Shown here: positions 32,084 to 41,023 of the stretch, piece after piece
Position numbering within the stretch: the stretch's first letter is position 1
Layout of the letters: each line of letters starts with the position of its first letter
Notes under the pieces: generated by a model
Seen by the model: the letters and a program-made list of their open reading frames with translations, nothing else
What the model was told of the DNA's origin: nothing
Database searches by the model: none
Position numbers and translations under genes: made by a program
Assembly: GCF_029714325.1 (NCBI RefSeq)
Contig: NZ_CP121666.1
Location: 682,001-746,000, forward strand
Direction: 5' to 3'
Length of the DNA stretch: 64,000 bases
Origin: Bradyrhizobium sp. CB1717
Lineage (GTDB): Bacteria; Pseudomonadota; Alphaproteobacteria; Rhizobiales; Xanthobacteraceae

Positions 32084-32953
32084 ATGACTCCCCGCACCGC
32101 GACGCTGATCGGATTGACGGCGATCCTGATGTGGTCGCTGCTCTCCGTGATGACGGTGGCGACCGGAAGGATTCCGGCGTTCCAACTCGCCGCGATGACG
32201 TTTGCGATCGGCGGTCTCGTCGGCCTGCTGACCTGGATCGGCCGCGGCGACGCCGCCAAAAGCCTGCGCCAGCCGCTGGTGGTGTGGGCCGTCGGCGTCG
32301 GCGGATTGTTTGGCTATCACGCGCTGTATTTCCTCGCGCTGCGCTTCGCGCCGCCGGCCGAGGCCGGTCTCCTGAATTATCTCTGGCCGCTCCTGATCGT
32401 GCTGTTTTCGTCGTTCCTGCCGGGCGAGCGGTTGGCCGTGCATCATGTCATCGGCGCCGTGCTTGGGCTGATCGGCACGGTGCTGCTGTTCGCCGGCAAC
32501 ACCAGCGGGTTTGCGCCGGGCGCAGTGCCGGGGCTGGTCGCGGCCTTCATCGCCGCCTTTGTCTGGGCGGCCTATTCGGTGCTGTCGCGCCGGTTGAAAG
32601 CGGTGCCGACCGACGCGGTCGCGGGCTTCTGCCTTGCCACCGCTACGCTCGCGGCAGTGATGCATGGTGTGCTGGAGACCACGGTGTGGCCGGAGACCAT
32701 GCTGCAATGGCTTTCCGTGATCGCGCTCGGCATCGGTCCGGTGGGCGCCGCCTTCTACGCCTGGGACATCGGCATGAAGCGCGGCGACATCCGCGTGCTC
32801 GGCGCCGCCTCCTACGCGACGCCGTTGCTCTCGACCGGCTTCCTCATTGCCGCCGGCTTTGCAAAAGCCAGCGCCAACATCGCCGTCGCTGCGGTCCTGA
32901 TCGCCGGCGGCGGCCTGATCGCGGCGAAGGACATGGTGCTGCGGAAGCGTTGA
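32084..32953 (+). CDS. EamA-family (DMT) transporter
   Basis: A 289-residue inner-membrane protein with about 10 hydrophobic helices in two EamA repeats (LIGLTAILMWSLLSVMTVAT at the start, PGLVAAFIAAFVWAAYSVLS at mid-protein). The drug/metabolite transporter superfamily exports amino acids and small metabolites; similarity of the opening helices to YddG (aromatic amino acids) is only suggestive. The start is ATG 32084 after GAGG; earlier in-frame codons lie inside a dispersed repeat and are not coding. It stands alone on its strand. Confidence 0.85.
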   Translation: MTPRTATLIGLTAILMWSLLSVMTVATGRIPAFQLAAMTFAIGGLVGLLTWIGRGDAAKSLRQPLVVWAVGVGGLFGYHALYFLALRFAPPAEAGLLNYLWPLLIVLFSSFLPGERLAVHHVIGAVLGLIGTVLLFAGNTSGFAPGAVPGLVAAFIAAFVWAAYSVLSRRLKAVPTDAVAGFCLATATLAAVMHGVLETTVWPETMLQWLSVIALGIGPVGAAFYAWDIGMKRGDIRVLGAASYATPLLSTGFLIAAGFAKASANIAVAAVLIAGGGLIAAKDMVLRKR

Positions 32954-32955
32954 AT

Positions 32956-33080
32956 GTCATTCCGGGGCGCACGAAGTGCGAACCCGGAATCCATTTATCC
33001 GCGCCAACGGTGGCGAGATAGATTCCCAGATGCGCAATTGCGCATCATAGTTCGCTGCTTGCGCGGCGCCCCGGAATGAC
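32956..33080. repeat. Dispersed inverted repeat (family D), copy 2
   Basis: A 125-bp element that starts GTCATTCCGGGGCGC and ends GCGCCCCGGAATGAC, a perfect terminal inverted repeat of 15 bp. The inside also has a GATGCGCAATTGCGCATC palindrome. It starts 3 bp after the exporter stop and reaches almost to the convergent cupin gene. Confidence 0.8.
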
Positions 33081-33090
33081 GGTGGGGGAG

Positions 33091-33513
33091 CTACGGCTCC
33101 CAGCCCTTCGGCGCCAGCTCGAACTTTGCGAACTCGAACGCCGGCGCCACGGTGCAGCCGACCAGTGTCCACTCGCCCGTGGTTTCCGCCATCTGCCAGG
33201 CATTGGCCGGCACGATTCCCTGGGGCCGCTCGCCGCCGACGAGATCGGTGCCGAGCCGCACCTCGTGCTGCGAGCAGCCATCATGGGCGATGCGCAGCAT
33301 CAAGGGGCTGCCGGCGTAATAGTGCCAGGTCTCGACCGCATCGATGCGATGCCAGTGCGAGCGTTCGCCGCGCGCGAGCAGGAAATAGATCAAAGTCGAA
33401 CGCGAACGGCCGTTGGCGTCCGTGGTCTGGTCGCGAAACGTCTCGCGATAGTGCCCGCCTTCGGGATGCGGGCGGAGTTCGAGGCGTGCGATGATCTCGG
33501 CTGCGGTCGGCAT
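33091..33513 (-). CDS. DUF985 cupin-domain protein
   Basis: A 140-residue single-domain cupin of the DUF985 (cupin_5) family. Typical sequences are LRPHPEGGHYRETF at the start, STLIYFLLARGERSHWHRID in the first cupin motif and DETWHYYAGSPL-like AVETWHYYAGSPL. The family binds a metal or small sugar-like ligand in a beta barrel; its biochemical role is not established. It lies 23 bp downstream of glyoxalase II on the same strand, so it is probably the second gene of that transcript. Confidence 0.88.
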   Translation of the reverse strand: MPTAAEIIARLELRPHPEGGHYRETFRDQTTDANGRSRSTLIYFLLARGERSHWHRIDAVETWHYYAGSPLMLRIAHDGCSQHEVRLGTDLVGGERPQGIVPANAWQMAETTGEWTLVGCTVAPAFEFAKFELAPKGWEP

Positions 33514-33536
33514 CGATCCCCGTCAGGACTTGTTCT

Positions 33537-34304
33537 TCAGGACTTGTTCTTGCGCTCGCGGAGCTCGCCGAACACCGTGGCGCCATCTGCGCCTTTCATG
33601 TGGAGCCTGGCTGCAACCGACGGCTCATCGGCGCGGAGGAACACGTTGGCGCGCTTCTCGTCACCGAGCAGCGAGGGAATGGTCGGCTTGTTCTCGGCGC
33701 GGAGCTTGGCCACCTCCGCCGCGCGAGCCTGCAGCGCCGTATTGTCGGGGTCGACGGTGAGGGCGAACTTGACGTTGGACGCGGTGTATTCGTGGCCGCA
33801 ATAGAGCTTGAAGTCGTCGGGCAGCGCCCGCAGCTTCAACAGCGAATCCCACATCATCGGATAGGTGCCCTCGAACACGCGGCCGCAGCCGATCGAGAAC
33901 AGCGTGTCGGCGGCGAACACCGTTTTCTCATTGTCGAACACGTAGGAGATGTGGTCGAGCGTGTGGCCGGGCGTCTCCACGACGCGCGCCAGCAGATTGC
34001 CGATCTTGACGACGTCGGCATTGGCGACGCGCAGGTCGACGTTGGCGATCTTGGTCGTCTTGTCATGCGGCGCGACGACGCGGCAATTGTATTTCTGCTT
34101 GAGTTCGGCGACCCCGCCGACGTGATCGCCATGATGATGGGTGATCAGGATGTCGGTGAGCTGCCAGCCCTCGCGCTCCAGCGCCTTCAGGATCGGGCCG
34201 GCCTCGGGCGCGTCGATCGACGCCGTCGCCTTGGTTTCCACATCGTGGATCAGATAACCGAAATTGTCGTTTAAACAGGTGAAAGTACGAATTTCGGCGG
34301 CCAT
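33537..34304 (-). CDS. gloB: Hydroxyacylglutathione hydrolase (glyoxalase II)
   Basis: Hydrolyses S-lactoylglutathione to lactate and glutathione, the second step in methylglyoxal removal. The 255-residue metallo-beta-lactamase-fold protein has THHHGDHVGG at 55-64 (binuclear zinc/iron site), a metal His in VETPGHTLDHISY, Asp in VFAADTLFSIGCGR and the glutathione-binding YCGHEYTASN. ATG 34304 follows GGAGAGG. The open frame extends far upstream, antisense to the methyltransferase gene, and that part is discarded. Probably co-transcribed with the DUF985 cupin. Confidence 0.95.
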   Translation of the reverse strand: MAAEIRTFTCLNDNFGYLIHDVETKATASIDAPEAGPILKALEREGWQLTDILITHHHGDHVGGVAELKQKYNCRVVAPHDKTTKIANVDLRVANADVVKIGNLLARVVETPGHTLDHISYVFDNEKTVFAADTLFSIGCGRVFEGTYPMMWDSLLKLRALPDDFKLYCGHEYTASNVKFALTVDPDNTALQARAAEVAKLRAENKPTIPSLLGDEKRANVFLRADEPSVAARLHMKGADGATVFGELRERKNKS

Positions 34305-34412
34305 GACCTCTCCATCGCGCTCAGCCCCGCCAGACAAATATGGCGTTAACGTTGCGCAGGCAATGCAATATTCCGCGCGCAGGCGTGCCCTCGCGCATGG
34401 TACATTGCCATC

Positions 34413-35159
34413 ATGACAATCGATGTCGTCGACCTCCGCGAGTTCTATTCCCGCCGCCTCGGCATCGTGGCGCGGCAAATGATCAATCGCGGCATCCGGG
34501 AGCGCTGGCCGGGCGCCGAGGGTCAGCGGGTGCTCGGTATCGGCTATCCGACGCCCTATCTGGGGTTGTTCCGCGAAGACGCCGAGCGCTGCCTCGCCTT
34601 CATGCCGGCGGCCCAGGGTGTCCTGAAATGGCCGACGGGCCGGCCGGCGCTGGCCTCGCTGGTCGATGAGTTCTCGCTGCCGCTTCCCGACGCCGCGGTC
34701 GACCGCATCCTGCTGGTCCATGCGCTGGAGATGTCGGACGATCCGGCCGCGCTGCTGCGCGAGGTGTGGCGGGTGCTGTCGGGCTCGGGCCGCGTCATCG
34801 CGGTGATCCCGAACCGGCGCGGCGTATGGACCCGCACCGACAGCACGCCGTTCGGTCACGGCCGGCCCTATTCGCGCTCGCAGATCACTGATCTGTTGCG
34901 CCAGACCTGGTTCACGCCGACGGCCTGGGGCGAGGCGCTGTTCATGCCGCCCTATGCCGGCGGCTGGGTGCTGAAATCCGCGCAGATGTGGGAGCGTGCC
35001 GGCGCGGCGCTGTCGCTGCCGTTTGCGGGTGTGCACATCGTCGAGGCGACCAAGCAGGTCTATCGCGCGATCCCCGCCAAGCGCGAGCGGGCGCGGCTGA
35101 TTCCCTCGCTGGGCAAGCCGGTGCTGGTGCCGTCCTCGACGACAGTGACGCGCAGCTGA
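34413..35159 (+). CDS. SAM-dependent methyltransferase domain protein
   Basis: A 248-residue protein with a class I methyltransferase layout, though motif I is degenerate: VLGIGYPTPYLGLF takes the place of the usual VLDxGxGxG. The post-core segment DRILLVHALEMSDDPAALLR and the strand GRVIAVIPNRRGVWTRTD match the Methyltransf_11 pattern seen in alphaproteobacterial proteins beside gloB. With a changed SAM loop it may bind SAM weakly or act as a non-enzyme. It is divergent from gloB with a 108-bp gap. Confidence 0.8.
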   Translation: MTIDVVDLREFYSRRLGIVARQMINRGIRERWPGAEGQRVLGIGYPTPYLGLFREDAERCLAFMPAAQGVLKWPTGRPALASLVDEFSLPLPDAAVDRILLVHALEMSDDPAALLREVWRVLSGSGRVIAVIPNRRGVWTRTDSTPFGHGRPYSRSQITDLLRQTWFTPTAWGEALFMPPYAGGWVLKSAQMWERAGAALSLPFAGVHIVEATKQVYRAIPAKRERARLIPSLGKPVLVPSSTTVTRS

Positions 35160-35163
35160 AACA

Positions 35164-35192
35164 AATCGTCCCGGCGCGAGGCCGGGACGATT
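35164..35192. terminator. Bidirectional terminator hairpin
   Basis: A 12-bp perfect stem AATCGTCCCGGC / GCCGGGACGATT with a GCGAG loop. It starts 5 bp after the methyltransferase stop and lies 25 bp from the stop of the convergent DUF4167 gene, so it can serve both. Confidence 0.8.
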
Positions 35193-35216
35193 GCAGAGCA
35201 GAAAATCAGAAGAGGC

Positions 35217-35999
35217 TCACTCGCCGGAGGCGACCTCGTCGCTGGATGCGGCCGGAGCCGCTTCACGATCGGGACGCGGCCCATGCGGCCGGCGCCGACG
35301 GCGCGGAAAGCGTTCGCCGCCGCCACCGCCGCCTTCAAAGCCGCCCTGGGCGCCATTCACCTGCGGCTGTGCGCCGGTGATGAAGGAGGGCAGGCGGTCC
35401 ACGCTGCCGGCATCGGCGATGACGGGCTGCGGCTGGTTCGCGGGTTGCGGCTGCGGCTGATATTGCGGCTGCGGGCGATGATCGCGTTCGCGGTGCTCGC
35501 GCGGTTGCTGGTTGTCGCGCTGATAGGGCTGCTGATTGTCGCGCTGCTGGTGATCACGCTGGTGATGATCGCGCTGGCCGTCGCGGTCGCGCATGAAGGG
35601 CTGCTGCTGCGGCGGCTGCGGAACGAAGCCCGGCTCCTGGCCGAACGCCGAGAAATTCTCGCCGTCGTCCTCGCTGTCGTCGCCGCTGGTGTTGCTGATC
35701 GGCTCGTCGCCACGCGGCTGCTGGTTCTGGCGGAACTGCTCCTGGGCGGCCGCGATCAAGCGGAAATAGTGCTCGGCGTGCTGGTAGTAGTTCTCGGCCG
35801 CAACGGGGTCGCCGGAGGAGCGCGCATCGCGCGCGAGCTGCAGATACTTCTCGGCGATATGCGAGGCTGTGCCGCGGATCTTGATGTCGGGACCGTTGGA
35901 CTCGTAGACCCGGGTCATCGGGTTCTGGCCGCGCCGGTTGTTGTTGTTGTTATTGTTGTTGCGGTTGCGCATCCGCTGCTTGTTCTGACCGTTTCTCAT
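35217..35999 (-). CDS. DUF4167-domain protein, low-complexity, probably RNA-binding
   Basis: A 260-residue protein conserved in alphaproteobacteria. Residues 1-23 are basic with a run of eight asparagines (14-21). Residues ~28-95 form the DUF4167 domain (TRVYESNGPDIKIRGTASHI, then AEKYLQLARDARSSGD). The remainder is disordered: Gln/Pro/Arg/Asp-rich repeats such as HHQRDHQQRDNQQ and QPQPQYQPQPQP, a glycine run and an RRRRR patch near the end. This composition resembles RNA-binding or condensate-forming proteins, but no function is proven. It lies downstream of prmC after a 457-bp gap that holds hairpins. Confidence 0.85.
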   Translation of the reverse strand: MRNGQNKQRMRNRNNNNNNNNRRGQNPMTRVYESNGPDIKIRGTASHIAEKYLQLARDARSSGDPVAAENYYQHAEHYFRLIAAAQEQFRQNQQPRGDEPISNTSGDDSEDDGENFSAFGQEPGFVPQPPQQQPFMRDRDGQRDHHQRDHQQRDNQQPYQRDNQQPREHRERDHRPQPQYQPQPQPANQPQPVIADAGSVDRLPSFITGAQPQVNGAQGGFEGGGGGGERFPRRRRRPHGPRPDREAAPAASSDEVASGE

Positions 36000-36333
36000 G
36001 TCCTGCCTTTAATTCCAGCCCTAAAGGTTGCACGCATTACTGATTGCTGAGACTGACCTGGTGACAGCGGTTCACATCGCTCGTACGCACCGCGCACGAG
36101 AGCGGATTGAACCCTGCCAATGTTCGTCGACCGTCGCGTTCAACAAAGACGCGTTCCCCACCCGCCAGCATTCATTGCCAGCGAACCCATTCATATCGCC
36201 TGCCGAAACAAGCCCAGCTTTCTTGCGTAAGTCTTCAAGCGCAATATCAGGCTTTCGTTCACGTTGCGGTCGGAGAGCAGCGCAGCTCGCTGGCCATCGC
36301 GCTCAACCCTGCGGCTTGGAACCTTTAATCAGT

Positions 36334-36414
36334 AAAGCTCTCGCCCGAGAGCCCGGCTTTCACCCGTAGGTCTACGGGGCCGGCACCGATGTGTTGATCG
36401 GAACGTAGTCGTTC
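36334..36414 (-). ncRNA. Cluster of four hairpins in the prmC-DUF4167 gap; possible structured RNA or leader
   Basis: The 457-bp gap between prmC and DUF4167 (36000-36456) has no gene I can support. Within 80 bp lie GCTCTC/GAGAGC (36337-36352), CCCGTA/TACGGG (36363-36378), CCGAT/ATCGG (36386-36401) and GAACG/CGTTC (36401-36414). The dense series suggests a folded RNA, either a long 5' leader of DUF4167 or an independent sRNA on the minus strand. It is not rnpB, ffs or tmRNA by their conserved cores. Strand is inferred from context. Confidence 0.35.
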
Positions 36415-36456
36415 CCAAGGGATATTCCAAGAGCTTTTTACAGACCAATCCGGCTT

Positions 36457-37347
36457 TTATGGGGGCATTTTTCGGGCCGAAACGGCCCGTGAGATACCCG
36501 CCAAATCGGCCTTGGGTGGCCTGTCCACCACTAACGCGGCAGCGGCCATCAAGGTTTCAATATTTCGGGCCTGGCCCTGTCCGGCCTCGACGATCAGGGC
36601 CCCGCCGGGGGCGAGGCGCGCGGCCGCCTGCGGCGTCAGGACCCGGTAGGCGTCGTATCCGTCATTGCCGCCGTCGAGGGCCAGATGCGGATCGTGCTCA
36701 CGCACTTCGATGCTCAATTTCGGAATTTCGGCCGAGGGAATATAGGGCGGGTTCGACACGATGAGATCGAATGGACCCGAGAGCGCCGCCAGATAGGAGC
36801 AGGCGACGAAGGCAGAACGGTTGCCGAGGCCGAGGGCGGCGGCATTGCCCCGCGCGGTGCCGAGAGCGGTGAGGCTGAGATCGGTGCCGACACCGAAGGC
36901 ATCGGGGATCTCGTGCAGCAGCGCCAGCAGGATCGCGCCTGAGCCGGTGCCGATATCGGCGATGCGGGGCCGGTGGATTTTCTGCTCGCGAAAAAGCTCG
37001 AGCGCGCGCTCGACCACCGTTTCGGTGTCGGGACGCGGGACCAGGGTCGCCTCCGAGAGGCGAAACGGCAGGCCCCAGAATTCGCGCACGCCGAGAATGC
37101 GCGCCACCGGTTCGCCCGCGATCCGGCGCTCTGCATATTGCGCGAGCTGTAGCGCCTCGGAGCTCGTGAGGAGGCGGGAGGCCTGCGCAATCAGGCCGGT
37201 GAGATCGAGGCCGAGGGCTGCACCGATCAGCATGCGGGCGTCGAGTTCGGCTTCGTCGAGCTGTGCGGATCGCAGCTCCGCCGCCAGCGCGCGGCGTGAG
37301 CTCTCGATCGATTGTCCGGTGAAGGCGTTGCTCACGCGGCGCGTCAC
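36457..37347 (-). CDS. prmC: Peptide chain release factor N5-glutamine methyltransferase
   Basis: Methylates the glutamine of the GGQ motif in release factors RF1 and RF2, which raises termination efficiency. The 296-residue protein has the N-terminal helical PrmC domain ([19 protein letters not shown]), the SAM loop [16 protein letters not shown] and the catalytic NPPY motif in [12 protein letters not shown]. The GTG start at 37347 overlaps the prfA stop as GTGA, so it is translationally coupled to its own substrate's gene. This is the standard prfA-prmC order. Confidence 0.96.
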   Translation of the reverse strand: MTRRVSNAFTGQSIESSRRALAAELRSAQLDEAELDARMLIGAALGLDLTGLIAQASRLLTSSEALQLAQYAERRIAGEPVARILGVREFWGLPFRLSEATLVPRPDTETVVERALELFREQKIHRPRIADIGTGSGAILLALLHEIPDAFGVGTDLSLTALGTARGNAAALGLGNRSAFVACSYLAALSGPFDLIVSNPPYIPSAEIPKLSIEVREHDPHLALDGGNDGYDAYRVLTPQAAARLAPGGALIVEAGQGQARNIETLMAAAALVVDRPPKADLAGISRAVSARKMPP

Positions 37348-38429
37348 GCCGCCGCGCCTTGCGCGGCGAGCTGCGCGGCCTGGTGCTCGGTGGTCAGCGC
37401 GTCGATCAATTCGCCCAGCGCTTCGCCGGCGATCACCTGCGGCAGCTTGTAGAGCGTCAGGTTGATGCGGTGGTCGGTGACGCGCCCTTGCGGGAAGTTG
37501 TAGGTGCGGATGCGCTCGGAGCGGTCGCCGGAGCCGACCTTCTCCTTGCGCTCGGCCGAGCGCGCGGCGTCGACGCGCTGGCGCTCGGCGTCGTAGATGC
37601 GCGAGCGCAGGATGTTCATGGCCGAGGCGCGGTTTTTGTGCTGCGAGCGGCTGTCCTGCATCATCACCACGATGCCGGTCGGAATGTGGGTGATGCGGAT
37701 CGCCGATTCGGTCTTGTTGACGTGCTGGCCGCCGGCGCCCTGCGCGCGCATGGTCTCGATGCGCAGGTCGTCGTTCTTGATGTCGACGTCGACATCCTCG
37801 ACCTCCGGCAGCACCGCGACGGTAGCGGCCGACGTGTGGATGCGCCCTTGCGTCTCGGTATCGGGCACGCGCTGCACGCGATGCACGCCGGATTCGAATT
37901 TCAGCTTCGAGAACGCGCCGCGGCCCTGCACCTCCGCGATGATTTCCTTGTAGCCGCCGACGGTGCCTTCGCTCGCCGAGATCACCTCGACCTTCCAGCC
38001 CTGCAAGCCGGCGAAACGCTCGTACATCCGGAACAGGTCGCCGGCGAACAGCGAAGCCTCGTCGCCTCCGGTGCCGGCACGGATTTCCAGCATCACGTTG
38101 CGGTCGTCCATGGCGTCCTTGGGCAACAGCGCGACGCGGATCTTCTGGACCAGCTCCTCGATCCTTGGCGTCAGCTCGTCGCGCTCGGCTTCCGCCATGC
38201 CGCGCATCTCCGCATCCGTCGCGGGATCGGCGATCAGCGCCTCGGTATCGGCGAGCTCCTTGACGGCAGACCGATAGGCTTTGACCGCCTCGATCAGCGG
38301 CGTGATCTCGGCCAGCTCGCGCGTGATCTGCACATAGCGTTCGGAGGCGAGCTGCCCCAGCGATTCGGCCTCGAGCGAGGCGTGATGCGCGAGCAGGACG
38401 TCCAGTTTGGCTTCGGGGAGTGACGACAT
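37344..38429 (-). CDS. prfA: Peptide chain release factor 1
   Basis: Recognises UAA and UAG stop codons and triggers peptide release on the ribosome. It is 361 residues, normal for RF1. The catalytic GGQ lies in [18 protein letters not shown]. The stop-codon-reading tripeptide region reads [13 protein letters not shown] where E. coli RF1 has PAT; the P and T that matter are kept. It lies between ptsP upstream (59-bp gap) and prmC downstream (4-bp overlap), all on the minus strand. Confidence 0.97.
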   Translation of the reverse strand: MSSLPEAKLDVLLAHHASLEAESLGQLASERYVQITRELAEITPLIEAVKAYRSAVKELADTEALIADPATDAEMRGMAEAERDELTPRIEELVQKIRVALLPKDAMDDRNVMLEIRAGTGGDEASLFAGDLFRMYERFAGLQGWKVEVISASEGTVGGYKEIIAEVQGRGAFSKLKFESGVHRVQRVPDTETQGRIHTSAATVAVLPEVEDVDVDIKNDDLRIETMRAQGAGGQHVNKTESAIRITHIPTGIVVMMQDSRSQHKNRASAMNILRSRIYDAERQRVDAARSAERKEKVGSGDRSERIRTYNFPQGRVTDHRINLTLYKLPQVIAGEALGELIDALTTEHQAAQLAAQGAAA

Positions 38430-38488
38430 CGGTTCAGTCTCAAAGGGCGGAAGGAGGCGAGGGCGGCGGGGAGCGGGCGACAGGCCCG

Positions 38489-40756
38489 CTACAACGCAAG
38501 GCCCTCGGCCTCGGCAAATTCCGTCAGCTTCTGCCGGATCGAGACGCTGCCCGCGGGCGCGTCGAGGAGCGGGCCGAGCATCGCTTCGGCCTTCTTGGCA
38601 TCGAGATCGAGCACCATCGCCTTGACCGGGCCGAGCGCGGTCGCCGAGAGCGACAGCGAGCGATAGCCGAGCGCGATCAGCGCCAGCGCGCCGATCGGCT
38701 TGGAGGCCATCTCGCCGCAGAGCGAGAGCGACTTCTGCGCGCCTTGCGCCTTGCGCGCGATGTCGCGCAGCGCGCGCAGGATCGGCGCCGACATGGTGTC
38801 GAAGCGCTCGGAGACCTTGGCATTGCCGCGGTCGACCGCGAACAGGAACTGGAACAGATCGTTGGAGCCGACCGAGATGAAATCGACCTTCTTCAGGAGC
38901 TCGTCGAGCTGGTAGAGCAGCGCGGGCACTTCGACCATGGTGCCGATGTCGATTCTTTCAGGCAGCGTGTGGCCGTGCTGGCGCAGATAAGTCAGCTCGC
39001 GCTCGACCAGCGCCTTCGCCGAGTCGAATTCGGCGACCTCAGAGATCATCGGGAACATGATGCGCAGCGCGCGGCCACCGCCGGCGCGCAAGAGCGCGCG
39101 GATCTGGCCGCGCAACAGGCCGGGACGGTCCAGCCCGAGCCGGATCGCGCGCCAGCCGAGTGCGGGATTTTCCTCGATTACCGCTTCCATATAGGGCAGC
39201 GCTTTGTCGCCGCCGATGTCGAGGGTGCGGAAGGTGACGGGCTTAGGTCCGGCGGCATCCAGCACGGTGCGATAGAGCGCGAGCTGGTCGCTGGTGCGCG
39301 GCAGGCTCTGGCCGACCATGAATTGCAGCTCGGTGCGGAACAGGCCGATGCCGGCGCTGCCGGTGTCCTCGATATGCGGCAGGTCGATCGCAAGACCCGC
39401 GTTGATCATCAGCTCGACCTTCTGGCCGTCCCTGGTGACGCAGGGCCGGTCGCGCAGCGCCAGATACTGCGCCTGGCGGCGGGCGCGGAAGCGCACGCGC
39501 TCGGCGAAGGCGGCCTCGATCTCCTGCGACGGACGCACATAGATCGAGCCGGACGTGCCGTCGACGATGATGGCATCGCCGGGATCGGCGATACCGGGCG
39601 CGTTCGGCACCTCGCCGACCGCGGGAATTCCGAGCGCGCGCGCCACGATCGAGACGTGGGAGTTGGCGGTGCCTTCCTCCAGCACGATGCCGCGCAGGCG
39701 CTTGCGGTCGTAGTCGAGCAGCGCCGCGGGGCCCATCGCGCGGGCGATGACGATGGCGTTGTCGGGCAGCTGTTCACGTGAGGGCGCGTGATCCTGGCCG
39801 ACCAGCTGCCGCATCAGGCGGTAGCCGAGATCCTCGAGATCATGCAGCCGGTCGCGCAAATAGGGATCGGTCGAGCGCAGCATGCGCGCGCGGGTGTCGG
39901 ACTGCACGCGCTCGACCGCGGCTTCCGCGGTGAGGCCGGTGGCGACCGCCTCGTGCAGCTTGTGCGACCAGCCCTGGTCGTTGGCGAACATGCGGTAGGC
40001 TTCCAGCACCTCGCGGTGCTCGCCGCCCTCGGCGACGTCGCCGCGCTCCAGCATGCGGTCGAGATCGGCGCGCAGTTTTGCCAACGCGGTGTCGAGCCGC
40101 TTGATTTCCTTCGGCAGGTCCTCTGCGATGTAGTCCTTGATGACGACGCGCGGCTCGTGCAGCACGACATGGCCGAGCGCGATTCCTTCCGACAGGATCG
40201 CGCCGACCTTCTGCGCCGAATGGCGCGCGGCCGGCTCGAGGCCGGGCTGCGCCAGTGCCGACAGCTCGCCGGAGGCGATCAGTTCCGCCAGCACCATCGC
40301 GGTGGTCTGTAGCGCCTCGAGCTCTTCCTCGACATAGTTGCGCTTGGCGCGGTTCTGCACCACCAGCACGCCGAGCGTGTTGCCGGCGCGCAGGATCGGC
40401 ACGCCGAGGAAGGAGTGGTAGATTTCTTCGCCGGTCTCGGGGCGGAACGAGAAGGCCGGATGGCTCTGCGCATCGCTGAGGTTGAGCGGGGTCGCCTCGC
40501 TGGCGACGAGGCCGACCAGGCCCTCATGGGCGCTGAGCACGGTATGGTGCACAGCCTCGCGGTTGAGACCTTCGGTGGCGTAGAGCTCGAGCGTGTTGTC
40601 GACGCGCAGCACGTAGACCGAGCACACCTCGGCCACCATGTTGGCGGCGATCAGCACCACAATCTTGTCCAGCCGCTCCTGGGCCGAGACCTGCTCCGCC
40701 ATGGTTTCGCGGAGCCGTCTCAACAAGACGCGGGGACCTCCCGACGCGCTCCGCAT
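38489..40756 (-). CDS. ptsP: PEP-protein phosphotransferase of the nitrogen PTS (EI-Ntr)
   Basis: Starts the nitrogen-related phosphotransferase chain by passing phosphate from PEP to NPr, for regulation of nitrogen, potassium and storage metabolism rather than sugar uptake. The 755 residues comprise an N-terminal GAF domain (about 25-165), the EI helical and swivel domains with active His367 in [15 protein letters not shown], and the C-terminal PEP-binding barrel ([12 protein letters not shown], then [13 protein letters not shown]). The GAF domain, which senses glutamine in studied relatives, marks EI-Ntr. It sits between lysC and prfA, a typical rhizobial order. Confidence 0.96.
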   Translation of the reverse strand: MRSASGGPRVLLRRLRETMAEQVSAQERLDKIVVLIAANMVAEVCSVYVLRVDNTLELYATEGLNREAVHHTVLSAHEGLVGLVASEATPLNLSDAQSHPAFSFRPETGEEIYHSFLGVPILRAGNTLGVLVVQNRAKRNYVEEELEALQTTAMVLAELIASGELSALAQPGLEPAARHSAQKVGAILSEGIALGHVVLHEPRVVIKDYIAEDLPKEIKRLDTALAKLRADLDRMLERGDVAEGGEHREVLEAYRMFANDQGWSHKLHEAVATGLTAEAAVERVQSDTRARMLRSTDPYLRDRLHDLEDLGYRLMRQLVGQDHAPSREQLPDNAIVIARAMGPAALLDYDRKRLRGIVLEEGTANSHVSIVARALGIPAVGEVPNAPGIADPGDAIIVDGTSGSIYVRPSQEIEAAFAERVRFRARRQAQYLALRDRPCVTRDGQKVELMINAGLAIDLPHIEDTGSAGIGLFRTELQFMVGQSLPRTSDQLALYRTVLDAAGPKPVTFRTLDIGGDKALPYMEAVIEENPALGWRAIRLGLDRPGLLRGQIRALLRAGGGRALRIMFPMISEVAEFDSAKALVERELTYLRQHGHTLPERIDIGTMVEVPALLYQLDELLKKVDFISVGSNDLFQFLFAVDRGNAKVSERFDTMSAPILRALRDIARKAQGAQKSLSLCGEMASKPIGALALIALGYRSLSLSATALGPVKAMVLDLDAKKAEAMLGPLLDAPAGSVSIRQKLTEFAEAEGLAL

Positions 40757-40943
40757 GTACCGTCAATCTCCTCCGTCTGCCGGGGCCGAAAGGGCCCGCG
40801 GCGGCTCGCCCGAAATCCAGAAAAACAACAAATTTGCTCGTCCGGCGCCGGCCCCGGCGGTTGCCGGAGCCGAATCAGCACCGCCTGAACTGGGGCACAG
40901 TTTCCGGCAGCCCACCCTGTCCGCGTATAGCGAATTGGGGCTT

Positions 40944-40997
40944 GTTTTGCCAAGCAAAACGCCTGCCAAACGCGAAGGTGTGTACACCTTCGCGTTT
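40944..40997 (-). terminator. Two strong hairpins downstream of lysC
   Basis: 40968-40997 is a 14-bp perfect inverted repeat, AAACGCGAAGGTGT / ACACCTTCGCGTTT, with a 2-base spacer. 40944-40960 is a second stem, GTTTTGC / GCAAAAC. On the minus strand they follow the lysC stop at 41024 and probably end its transcript before ptsP. The rest of the 267-bp gap, 40757-40943, probably holds the ptsP promoter, which I cannot pick out. Confidence 0.65.
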
Positions 40998-41023
40998 GCT
41001 GCGACCGCTAAGAGAAAATTAGC

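Noticed and set aside
35217..35999. Short tandem sequences in the DUF4167 gene as a CRISPR-like array
   Set aside because: The repeats are in-frame low-complexity Gln/Asp/Arg codons, of irregular length, inside a conserved protein.
37344..38429. Altered stop-codon tripeptide (PDT instead of PAT) in RF1 as a sign of recoding
   Set aside because: The functional Pro and Thr are kept, the middle residue varies, and all genes here use normal stops.
38420..39781. A 453-codon plus-strand frame over ptsP
   Set aside because: It is antisense to an intact, conserved enzyme gene and has no recognisable domain.
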